64,000 nt of DNA from an uncultured Campylobacter sp. (lineage in GTDB: Bacteria > Campylobacterota > Campylobacteria > Campylobacterales > Campylobacteraceae). Below the pieces are notes generated by a model that ran no database searches, was not told where the DNA came from, and was given only the letters and a program-made list of their open reading frames with translations. The stretch spans positions 7,016 to 71,015 of the forward strand of contig NZ_CAJPRT010000009.1 of NCBI RefSeq assembly GCF_905373215.1, given 5' to 3'. Within the stretch, counting starts at the first letter, position 1. The number at the start of each line of letters is the position of its first letter. Shown in pieces: positions 26,220 through 33,443 of the stretch. Both the position numbers and the translations under genes were made by a program.

Positions 26220-26579
26220 AGGCTCTCCTTTTAAGTAAAATTTAAAACGGAATTTTAACGACGAAGAGTAAACGGACGGCGCTTTAAGCGGGAGGAATTT
26301 TATAAATTCTAAACGAGCTTCGGATGTGAAGCGCTGCGGATATCGCCTTGAATTTTTGGAATTCCGCTGCACGCTAGAATTTCATTGCGAATGAGAATTT
26401 TGCTATTCGCAAAAATTTTACGAGAAAATTTCTGTTAGTAGAATTTAAAAGCTTGAAATTCTAAGTCTAAGAATTTCAAATTTCCAAAGCCCTAGGAATT
26501 TTGAAATTCCAAGGGCTTTGAATTTTTAAAATTTCGCCGCTTTAGCGTGCAAAATTTCGTACGGTCTCTCGCGTAAGCT
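26220..26579. other. 360-bp spacer between the receptor gene and creD
   Basis: It holds the receptor terminator near 26485-26520 and the creD upstream region. Many AAATTT/GAATTT words are present. Part of it is an in-frame upstream extension of creD that I consider non-coding. Confidence 0.5.
26485..26520 (-). terminator. long hairpin after the TonB-dependent receptor gene
   Basis: CAAAGCCCT-A-GGAATTT and AAATTCC-A-AGGGCTTTG form a stem of 16 pairs with one mismatch and a three-base loop. AAATTT words flank both sides. It lies 60 bases beyond the receptor stop on the reverse strand and probably ends that transcript. Confidence 0.6.
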
Positions 26580-28649
26580 TTAAAATTTATACGCCACGCT
26601 TAGCTTGAAATTTCGTCCCGGCTCCCAGTCGATAATGTTTGAATCTCCGGTGAAATCGGCACTGCGCTGCGAGTGCGATGCGTAGGCTTTATCAAAGAGA
26701 TTGTAAACACCCGCGTTGATCTCAAGCCCTTTAAATCGTCCGCTATCCGGAGCATAGGTGACGTATAGATCGTGAACTGCGTAGCTAGGCACTTTTGTTT
26801 TTTCGTCGCTATTTGCGGCAACTACGTTTTTGGAGTCGAAAAAGAGCAAGTTATAGCCCAGCAGTAGATCCGCTGCAGAGATTGCATACTCGGCATTGAA
26901 GGTGTATTTATCTCCGTAGTCGCGGTAGCCGATAATGTTTGAGCTTAGATAGCCCGAGCCGCTGCGCACGCGGTCTTTATATTCTACGTGCTGGTGGGTG
27001 TAACCCGCAGCAAGGCTCAAATCATCTAATATTAATCTTGCGAAAAGCTCGACGCCGTCAATATCCGCACTGCCTGCATTAGCCCTGCATAAGGTGCCCT
27101 GCGCGCCTCCCGGGCAGCCGACGATTCCGCCCGCCGCATTGTTATCTACGATTAAATTTTTATATTCCGTTCTGAAATACTTCGCAGTTAGGCTTACTGA
27201 GGAGTTCTCCCCCAGATCGCTTTTGTAGCGACCGCCTATTTCGTAGGCATTACCCGTGGTGGCTTTTAAATTTTCGTTAGCCATCCAGCTTAGCGGTCTG
27301 CCACGGCTTGTACCTGCAGCCATCATGCTCTCCATTACGTCAGGTCCTCTAAATACTCGCGCATAGCTGGCAAACGCTCCGAATCCCGCGCCGATCTCGT
27401 AATCAAGCGCCAAGGCGGGGCTCACTTCGTTGAATTTATATTTGTAGCTAGAGATATTAGCGCCTCTGCCGTTGTAAGTCTTTAGCTCGTGCCTTTCGTA
27501 GCGCACGCCTGGAGTTACCGTAAGCCCGCCGTAGCGCATAGCATCCTCGATATAAAAGCTATAATTATCAACCTTCTCGGGGCGTAGATTGCCGGGCTTG
27601 ACGTAGTTTTCCGAGCGGTAGTAATCAAAGCCGTAACGCAACGTATCAGCCAAATCGCCCGTTTCAAATTTACTCTTAGCGCCGATTTTGCCGCCCTTAG
27701 TCTCGACGCCCCATTTTACGTTCGTCGAAGTCGATCCGATGCGTTGATGCTTCGTGTAGTATCCCGTGATGTCGAGTTCTAGCAAGTCGCTTGGATTATA
27801 TGTGTATTTGATCGTATGTGTATCGCGCTCGTATTTGCGGTTATCCAGCTGTCCGTTCAGCCAGGAGCCGAATTCCGGTCGCAGCGGATAAAGACCTTTA
27901 TATTGCATATGCTCGGTAGACAGCGAAATTTTATGAAAATCCAAAAAGCTATAGCCCGCCTTGAATAGATAATTTATGTCGTTGCCATCGCCGCCCGTAG
28001 GTTTGCCATTGCCAGATTTGCCGAAGCCGTATCCGTAGTGCTTGAATGCGGCAAGCATATCTAGGCTATCAAATGCTCTGCCGTAGAGCATCGCGCTTTG
28101 CGAGTAACCCTCGTTATTGCTCGTATAGCCCACTTTGAGCTTCGCGCCGATATTTTGACCGTCCTCAAGCAGATCAGAAGCATCCACCGTCTTAAAAGCT
28201 ACCGAGCCGCCCAAGGCGCCTGAGCCATTTACGACTGAGCGCGCGCCGACATCGACCTCTACGGCCTTGATAAGATCCGGATCGATTAGTAAATCGGCGT
28301 TGTGATGAAAGGTATTGCCGTTTTGCTTCGCGCCGTCAATCGTGATATTTAGACCGCGATCGCTTACGCCGCGCATATAAATTTTTTGATTCATGCCGTT
28401 GGTGCCGCCCACATACACGCCCGGAATATCGCGAAATACGTCTTTTACGAGCGTGGCGTTACGGGTGTTGATTTTGACATCATCCACGGTGCTAGGCGTG
28501 CTAGAATCGCTAGTAACTTCGATTACGCCTAAGCTTTGCGTATTTGAATCCTTGCTTTTGGATGCGTCTGTAGCGCTTGATTTCTCGTCTGCTTGTGCGC
28601 TTAAGCAAAGAACCGCGCACAAAGACAAAGCCAGATGAAATTTTTTCAT
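26580..28649 (-). CDS. TonB-dependent outer membrane receptor (iron/haem type)
   Basis: This 689-residue protein has a signal peptide (MKKFHLALSLCAVLCLSAQA), a possible TonB box (SLGVIEVTS, about residue 40) and a plug domain (about 60-175). Plug motifs include DIPGVYVGG, IYMRGVSDRGLNITIDGA and a GALGGSVAF end. A beta barrel follows that ends in a C-terminal aromatic (FKLSVAYKF). The plug resembles haem/haemoglobin or siderophore receptors. The ligand is not decided. It is divergent from exbB-exbD-tonB with Fur-like sites between, so iron repression of both is expected. Start ATG follows TAGGAGTTTCGT. Confidence 0.9.
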   Translation of the reverse strand: MKKFHLALSLCAVLCLSAQADEKSSATDASKSKDSNTQSLGVIEVTSDSSTPSTVDDVKINTRNATLVKDVFRDIPGVYVGGTNGMNQKIYMRGVSDRGLNITIDGAKQNGNTFHHNADLLIDPDLIKAVEVDVGARSVVNGSGALGGSVAFKTVDASDLLEDGQNIGAKLKVGYTSNNEGYSQSAMLYGRAFDSLDMLAAFKHYGYGFGKSGNGKPTGGDGNDINYLFKAGYSFLDFHKISLSTEHMQYKGLYPLRPEFGSWLNGQLDNRKYERDTHTIKYTYNPSDLLELDITGYYTKHQRIGSTSTNVKWGVETKGGKIGAKSKFETGDLADTLRYGFDYYRSENYVKPGNLRPEKVDNYSFYIEDAMRYGGLTVTPGVRYERHELKTYNGRGANISSYKYKFNEVSPALALDYEIGAGFGAFASYARVFRGPDVMESMMAAGTSRGRPLSWMANENLKATTGNAYEIGGRYKSDLGENSSVSLTAKYFRTEYKNLIVDNNAAGGIVGCPGGAQGTLCRANAGSADIDGVELFARLILDDLSLAAGYTHQHVEYKDRVRSGSGYLSSNIIGYRDYGDKYTFNAEYAISAADLLLGYNLLFFDSKNVVAANSDEKTKVPSYAVHDLYVTYAPDSGRFKGLEINAGVYNLFDKAYASHSQRSADFTGDSNIIDWEPGRNFKLSVAYKF

Positions 28650-28660
28650 ACGAAACTCCT

Positions 28661-28677
28661 AAATGATAATGAGATTA
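28661..28677 (-). promoter_or_regulatory. Fur-box-like sequence near the receptor start
   Basis: AAATGATAATGAGATTA resembles the GATAATGATAAT core of Fur sites and lies about 12 bases upstream of the receptor ATG. Iron-dependent repression of the receptor is inferred. Confidence 0.45.
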
Positions 28678-28770
28678 AAAAAATGGCAAATAATATAAAA
28701 TTAATCCTTTATTTTATATTAATTATCAAGACGTTTTAAAATCATTAGAATTTTATCTTCGAATGCTTTA

Positions 28771-28797
28771 TTATCATTAAATAAAGCTAAATGATAA
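28771..28797. promoter_or_regulatory. inverted repeat, candidate Fur operator of the iron locus
   Basis: TTATCATT and AATGATAA face each other with 11 bases between them, in the divergent region between the receptor gene and exbB. The half-sites fit the Fur consensus. The position would allow control of both transcripts. Confidence 0.5.
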
Positions 28798-28853
28798 AAT
28801 ATAATTTAAATATCGATCATCAAAATTTTAGTAAAAATTAAATCTATCTTTGA

Positions 28854-28859
28854 TAAAAT
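28854..28859 (+). promoter_or_regulatory. -10-like element (TAAAAT) of exbB
   Basis: GATAAAATC stands about 70 bases before the exbB ATG in AT-rich DNA, just downstream of the inverted repeat. It is the best -10 candidate but weaker than TATAAT. Confidence 0.35.
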
Positions 28860-28926
28860 CACTCATTTTTTTGGCAAGGCGATTTGCTGAATTTATAAAA
28901 ATTTTTAAAATTTTTAAGGAGAGCTT

Positions 28927-29355
28927 ATGGGCATTATGGAATTTTTGGCGCATTACGTGGATTACATTATCTTTGCGATCCTCGGATTTATGAGCTTTTT
29001 AGTCGTGTGGTTCAGTATCGAAAGGCTGCTTTTTTATTCGAAGGTTAAGGCGAGCGATTACAAAAGCAAGGCGCTATATGAAGAGGCTCTGACAAAAAAT
29101 TTAACGACGCTTTATATTGTTTATTCAAATGCCCCGTACATCGGTCTTTTAGGTACTGTCATCGGCATTATGATCACATTTTTTGATATGAGTACTGCAA
29201 GCGGTATCGATACCAAGGCTATCATGCAAGGTCTATCGCTTGCCCTTAAAGCTACCGCTACCGGTCTAGTCGTCGCCGTGCCTACTCTCATCATCTACAA
29301 CGGTTTCGTCCGCAAAGTTGATGTTTTACTCAATCGCTACGATGAGGTTAAATAA
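28927..29355 (+). CDS. exbB: TonB-system energising protein ExbB
   Basis: ExbB, with ExbD, uses the proton motive force to energise TonB for outer-membrane transport. The 142-residue protein has a first membrane helix (about 12-32). Two more lie at about 60-80 and 100-125, within the conserved APYIGLLGTVIGIMITF and GLSLALKATATGLVVAVPTL stretches. It is the short epsilonproteobacterial form that lacks the long N-terminal periplasmic part. TTAAGGAGAGCTT precedes the ATG. exbD starts at the very next base after its stop. Confidence 0.95.
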   Translation: MGIMEFLAHYVDYIIFAILGFMSFLVVWFSIERLLFYSKVKASDYKSKALYEEALTKNLTTLYIVYSNAPYIGLLGTVIGIMITFFDMSTASGIDTKAIMQGLSLALKATATGLVVAVPTLIIYNGFVRKVDVLLNRYDEVK

Positions 29356-29739
29356 ATGAGCATTCCTAGACGAGACGGGCTAAATATCGTCCCGTTCATT
29401 GACATTATGCTGGTGCTGCTAGCGATCGTGCTTAGTGTCTCGACTTTCATTGCGCAGGGTCATATCAAGGTAAATCTTCCATCTTCTTCAAGCTCGCAAA
29501 ATCCGCAAGAGGATAAAAAAGTTACCATCAAAGTGGATAGCGAATCTAAAATTTATCTAGACGATGTCGCAATAAGCGAGGATGAGCTTGAGGAAAAAAT
29601 TGCCGCGCTCGATAAAAACGATCTTGTCGTGTTGAAAAATGATAAAGACTCGAAATTTTCCTCTTTTATTTCGATCATGGATGTCCTAAAAAAGGCGGGT
29701 CATGAAAAATTTGCGATCGTGACCGAAAAAGAGCAATGA
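29356..29739 (+). CDS. exbD: TonB-system energising protein ExbD
   Basis: This 127-residue protein has a short cytoplasmic start (MSIPRRDGLNIVPFIDIMLV). One membrane helix follows, carrying the proton-pathway aspartate in FIDIMLVLL (residue 16), and then a periplasmic domain. It forms the ExbB-ExbD motor. ATG directly follows the exbB stop, and its stop overlaps the tonB ATG by four bases, so the three genes are coupled. Confidence 0.95.
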   Translation: MSIPRRDGLNIVPFIDIMLVLLAIVLSVSTFIAQGHIKVNLPSSSSSQNPQEDKKVTIKVDSESKIYLDDVAISEDELEEKIAALDKNDLVVLKNDKDSKFSSFISIMDVLKKAGHEKFAIVTEKEQ

Positions 29740-30590
29740 ATAAAGATAGCGCAGTAGGTTTTATCGTATCTTTGGTGCTACATTGCATCATCGCTGTGGG
29801 TGTTTTTGCTCTTTTATCGTCGGCACCGAAGCCGCCTAGCATGCCCGATATGATAGCTTTTTCCATCGATAGTATAATGGATGATGCCAAGCAGGGCGAT
29901 ATCTCCGATGAGCCCAATATCCCGCCTCCTTCCGATCAGTCCGAACCGGATCCTGAGCCAGAGCCCACTCCGCCGGAGCCCGAACCCGAACCGGAACCGG
30001 AACCAACTCCGCCTGAGCCGGAGCCAATACCGGAGCCCGAGCCGATTCCTGAACCGGAGCCTATACCAGAGCCTGTAGTCGAAAAACCAAAACCAGTCGA
30101 AAAGCCTAAGCCAAAGTCGGTAGAAAAACCAAAACCGATCGAAAAACCTAAGCCTAAAAAAGAGCATAAAGTTCAAAGCAGCGATAGGAATTTAACGGCG
30201 AAGTTTGATCCGACAAAGCCTATTTCGCTAGGTAGCGGCGGGGGCGGCGGCTCCAGTAGCGCAGGCGGCGGTAGCGACGCTATAACAAGCCGCGGCGATC
30301 CTAGCAATAGCGATGTCGGCAAGAAAATTTTCGCCATCATTTCTCGCTACGCGCAGTCGCACTACCCTAAAAATGCCCAACGTATGCGAAAAACAGGCAC
30401 CGTAGGCTTGCACTTTACCTATACGGCAAGCGGTGAGGTCAAGGGCCTTCGCGTTACGTCTTCCTCGAATGTCGATTCGCTCGATGAGGGGGCGCTTCAA
30501 GCGGTCGAGCGCACCAAGGATAGTTTTCCAAAAGTTTCTAAAGATGAGGATTATAACTTTAGCATAAAGTATACGCTAAATTTTAACTAG
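29736..30590 (+). CDS. tonB: TonB energy transducer
   Basis: TonB spans the periplasm and drives transport through receptors such as the one encoded next door. The 284-residue protein has an N-terminal anchor helix (about 7-28, with SLVLHCIIAVGVF carrying the functional histidine). A long Pro-Glu then Pro-Lys spacer follows (about 60-150; PEPEPEP, then EKPKP units), then a Gly/Ser-rich linker. The C-terminal TonB domain is at about 190-284 (YPKNAQRMRKTGTVGLHFTY). The proline-rich DNA produces strong spurious open frames on the other strand. Confidence 0.94.
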   Translation: MNKDSAVGFIVSLVLHCIIAVGVFALLSSAPKPPSMPDMIAFSIDSIMDDAKQGDISDEPNIPPPSDQSEPDPEPEPTPPEPEPEPEPEPTPPEPEPIPEPEPIPEPEPIPEPVVEKPKPVEKPKPKSVEKPKPIEKPKPKKEHKVQSSDRNLTAKFDPTKPISLGSGGGGGSSSAGGGSDAITSRGDPSNSDVGKKIFAIISRYAQSHYPKNAQRMRKTGTVGLHFTYTASGEVKGLRVTSSSNVDSLDEGALQAVERTKDSFPKVSKDEDYNFSIKYTLNFN

Positions 30591-30929
30591 CCTTAAAGAT
30601 TCTACTAAAACTTCTGCTGGAGCGGTAAAATTTTAAAATTTCACCGCTCTTGCCGCTTTATCTTAGCTCGCAAAATTCCATCTCGGCGAAGTAAAATTTT
30701 AAATTCGCCGCTTCTGCAGCTTCTGCCGCGCTAGTTTTTACAAACGGATTGGCGCCGTGAAATTTAAAATTTAAACGAAGAAAATTTTATCTTTTTAAAT
30801 TTAGCCAAGCAAGCATCTTAAAGCGTTAAAATTTTAAATTAAAGCCGCGAAATTGCTAGGAAATTCCACTGATTTTAATGGAATTTTTACTATAATTTTA
30901 TATGAAATTTAAAAGATTAAAGGAAATTT
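30591..30929. other. 339-bp spacer after tonB
   Basis: It contains the tonB terminator palindrome, repeated AAATTT/AAATTC words and, near 30900, AT-rich DNA (ACTATAATTTTATATG) that may promote the oxidoreductase gene. No gene is seen. Confidence 0.5.
30620..30649 (+). terminator. palindromic terminator after tonB
   Basis: GAGCGGT-A-AAATTTT and AAAATTT-C-ACCGCTC form a 15-base-arm palindrome with one mismatch, 30 bases after the tonB stop. The arms combine a GC-rich end with an inverted pair of AAATTT words. Confidence 0.6.
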
Positions 30930-31877
30930 ATGATAGACGTTTACGACTTGGCGGTGATCGGCGGCGGTCCTTGCGGCATAGCTTCCGTAGTAGAAGCCAA
31001 AAGAAATGGGCTCGCGCATGTGCTTCTGCTTGAAAAAGGCGACAACCACTCTCAAACAATTAGGCAGTTTTACAAAGATAAAAAGCGCGTAGATAAAGAA
31101 TATAAGGGCTTTGACAGCGAGACGCGCGGATCTATTTCGTTTGAAACCGGCACAAAAGAGAGCGTGCTAAATTATTTTGACGAGCTCTTAGATAGCGACG
31201 AAATCGATACGAATTTCAAAAGTGAGGTCGAAAAGATCGAAAAGCACGCAGATGAGTTTTATATCACGACTAGCTCGGCTGGATACCGCGCGCGCAACGT
31301 CATCGTCGCAATTGGCAGGATGGGCAAGCCCAATAAGCCCGCCTATAAAATTCCGCCTTCGATCACGCAACGCGTAAATTTCAATCTAGATAAATGCACG
31401 ATTAATGAAAAAATTTTAGTCGTCGGAGGTGGTAACTCAGCTGCGGAATACGCTATAGCGCTGTGTAAAACCAATGTCGTGACGCTTTGCTATCGCAAGC
31501 CTAAATTTACCCGCCTAAACGAGACGAACGAAAGCGACGTAATGCGCGAGACCAAATACGGCAGCATCATCTTGCGCTTAGGCATCGATATAGAGGCTCT
31601 AGAGAATGAAAACGGCAAGGTGCTGGTGAAATTTGATGATGGCACCGAGCTCGTATTTGACCGCGTGATATACGCGATCGGCGGCACGAGCCCGATCGAT
31701 TTTCTTAAGAAATGCGGCATCGCTTACGATGAAAACGGCGTGCCGATCGTGGATGAAAATCTCCAGACTGCTACTAGCGGGCTTTACGTCGGCGGAGATC
31801 TTATCAGCAGAAGCGGCGGATCGATCGTAGTGGCGATAAATCACGCCCATACCATCATCAAAAACATCCGCAGATGA
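30930..31877 (+). CDS. FAD/NAD(P)-dependent oxidoreductase (YpdA/thioredoxin-reductase-like)
   Basis: This 315-residue flavoprotein has the FAD-binding GGGPCGIAS (residues 11-19), the NAD(P)-binding VVGGGNSAAEYAIA (about 166-179) and a C-terminal GLYVGGDLISRSGGS segment. It lacks a CxxC redox pair in the usual thioredoxin-reductase place. It therefore resembles YpdA-type bacillithiol-disulfide reductases or related single-cysteine enzymes; the true substrate is unknown. AAAGGAAATTT precedes the ATG. Its stop overlaps the methyltransferase ATG by four bases. Confidence 0.82.
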   Translation: MIDVYDLAVIGGGPCGIASVVEAKRNGLAHVLLLEKGDNHSQTIRQFYKDKKRVDKEYKGFDSETRGSISFETGTKESVLNYFDELLDSDEIDTNFKSEVEKIEKHADEFYITTSSAGYRARNVIVAIGRMGKPNKPAYKIPPSITQRVNFNLDKCTINEKILVVGGGNSAAEYAIALCKTNVVTLCYRKPKFTRLNETNESDVMRETKYGSIILRLGIDIEALENENGKVLVKFDDGTELVFDRVIYAIGGTSPIDFLKKCGIAYDENGVPIVDENLQTATSGLYVGGDLISRSGGSIVVAINHAHTIIKNIRR

Positions 31878-33079
31878 GGCTTTATCAGCCGAAAAAGGGC
31901 TATCGTTACACGAGCGATACGATTTTTTTGTGGAATTTTATAAGAAGCTCAGGCGTGCGTAAAGCTGATGCTGCGTCACAAAATGACTCTTGGGCGCTGG
32001 GCTGTGACGCGGAATTTAAAGACGCGACAGATGGAGGCTTTAATGCGCAGTTTTGCGCCGCGGATTACGCAGGCGACGAGGTGGAATTTTGCGCCGAGGA
32101 TTGTGCTTTTAGCAAAGAAGAGTTGTATGCCGCTAGCCATAGCGTGGGGGGTGATCGCGATTTTGGAGATAAGGGCTGCGCCGAATTCCAGGCGAAATTT
32201 CAAAGCGAGCACTGCAAAAATTCCGATTTTCAAAACGACGAAGCCTGGCATACTTTAAAGCCTGATATCGCAAGCGGTGAAAATTTTAAAATTTGTGACG
32301 AGCAAATCGCGCAGCCTTTAGAATCTAAAAAGACGCACGATAAAGATTTCGCGAGCAAATTTGAAGACGCCAAAGCGCGCGAGGATTTTGCTGCGGAGTG
32401 CTTGTTTGACGGCGGGTTTGCCGCCTGCAATGAGCGTAGCCCCAAAGGCGCGCTAAATCCGCGAGCGATATACGGCGACGTGCTGGATGTGGGCGCAGGA
32501 TGTGGAATTTTAGGGCTTTTGCTAAAACGCGATTTTAAGAGCATTAATCTAAGCTTGCTAGAAATTCAAGAGCGAAATTTAGAAATCTTAAGGCTAAATT
32601 CTTTGCAAAACGATCTACCTGCCGAGATTTTGCACGCGGATTTTGCGGAGTTTAAAAGCGAAAAACGCTTCGACTTTATCGTCTCAAATCCGCCTTTTTA
32701 TCGAGAGCGCATTTCGCTTAGCAAAGAGCCTCATATGGCGCTTAGTAAGAGCGCAGCAAGCCTTAGCCTACCGGATTTCGTGCGATCTGCGAATGCTCAT
32801 CTCAAGCCTGGTGGCACACTTATTTTTTGCTACGAGGCGGGCAAGCTAGCTAAAATTTGCGAGCTTTTAGGCGAGTTTAGGCTAAATTTGACGAGGCTTG
32901 GTTTTGTCTATCCCGACATTTCAAAGCCCGCTAAGCTCGCGCTTTTGCAGGCTCGTAAGAATTCGCGCTCGCCCTGTGAGATCACCCTTCCGATCTACGC
33001 TAGCGCGCACGGAAGGCGTACCGAGCAAGCCCAAGCGATCTATAAAAGCGCAGATTTAACGAGCGTGGATTATGAGTGA
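31874..33079 (+). CDS. TrmN6-like SAM-dependent methyltransferase, with large insertion
   Basis: The N-terminus (MRLYQPKKGYRYTSDTIFLW) and the two SAM-methyltransferase motifs, VLDVGAGCGILGLLL (about residues 199-213) and VSNPPFYRE (about 266-274), match the tRNA1(Val) adenine-37 N6-methyltransferase family. NPPF/Y marks N6-adenine methylation. The family has about 235-250 residues; this has 401. The excess, about residues 28-193, is a Cys/Asp/Glu/Phe-rich low-complexity segment between the N-terminal strand and motif I. It overlaps the oxidoreductase by four bases and the YkgJ gene by eight. Confidence 0.82.
   Translation: MRLYQPKKGYRYTSDTIFLWNFIRSSGVRKADAASQNDSWALGCDAEFKDATDGGFNAQFCAADYAGDEVEFCAEDCAFSKEELYAASHSVGGDRDFGDKGCAEFQAKFQSEHCKNSDFQNDEAWHTLKPDIASGENFKICDEQIAQPLESKKTHDKDFASKFEDAKAREDFAAECLFDGGFAACNERSPKGALNPRAIYGDVLDVGAGCGILGLLLKRDFKSINLSLLEIQERNLEILRLNSLQNDLPAEILHADFAEFKSEKRFDFIVSNPPFYRERISLSKEPHMALSKSAASLSLPDFVRSANAHLKPGGTLIFCYEAGKLAKICELLGEFRLNLTRLGFVYPDISKPAKLALLQARKNSRSPCEITLPIYASAHGRRTEQAQAIYKSADLTSVDYE
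31955..32455 (+). repeat. low-complexity insertion in the methyltransferase, Glu-Phe/Lys-Phe type
   Basis: About 165 residues (e.g. CDAEFKDATDGGFNAQF, EVEFCAEDCAFSKEEL, AEFQAKFQSEHCKNSDF) interrupt the enzyme before motif I. The RAATTY words are read here mainly as GAA TTT, GAA TTC and AAA TTT codon pairs. That is a different frame from the Asn-Ser inserts in priA and trmA. Confidence 0.75.
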
Positions 33080-33443
33080 GTTTGGCTTTAGCTTCGATGC
33101 GAGCGCGTGCGAGCGCTGCGGCGGCAAGTGCTGCACCGGAGAGAGCGGCTATATCTGGATAGACGAGAGCGAGATTGCAGCTGTAGCGGTAAAATTTAAA
33201 ATTTCGCCCGCAAGGCTTAAAGAAATTTATTTACAAAAAATAGGCGCTAAATTTAGCGTAAAAGAAAAGCCCTTTGAAGGCGGCTTAGCGTGCGTGTTTT
33301 TTGACGAAGCGCGGCGCAACTGTGGGATTTACGAGCTGCGTCCGAAGCAGTGCCGTAGCTTTCCGTTTTGGGAATATTTTAAAACGCATACTAAAGAATT
33401 GGAGGAAGAATGTATCGGGGTAAGGTTTTTGGCGGAATTTTAA
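33072..33443 (+). CDS. YkgJ-family cysteine cluster protein
   Basis: This 123-residue protein has the zinc/iron-chelating cluster pattern: C-x2-C-x3-CC near the N-terminus (CERCGGKCCTG, residues 14-24), CVFFDEARRNCGIYELRPKQC (about 75-95) and FPFW. Members of the family bind metal, but their function is mostly unknown. It overlaps the preceding methyltransferase by eight bases and the following TPR gene by 34. This cluster is kept next to trpC in C. jejuni as I recall it. Confidence 0.85.
   Translation: MSEFGFSFDASACERCGGKCCTGESGYIWIDESEIAAVAVKFKISPARLKEIYLQKIGAKFSVKEKPFEGGLACVFFDEARRNCGIYELRPKQCRSFPFWEYFKTHTKELEEECIGVRFLAEF

Noticed and set aside
26220..26372. N-terminal extension of CreD from the ATG at 26372
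   Set aside because: The extension lacks membrane-protein or family features, while TTG at 26219 has a good ribosome site and gives the normal family length.
29814..30176. Reverse-strand Arg/Phe/Trp-rich open frame of 120 codons
   Set aside because: It is the complement of the proline/glutamate repeat of tonB and arises from its codon bias.
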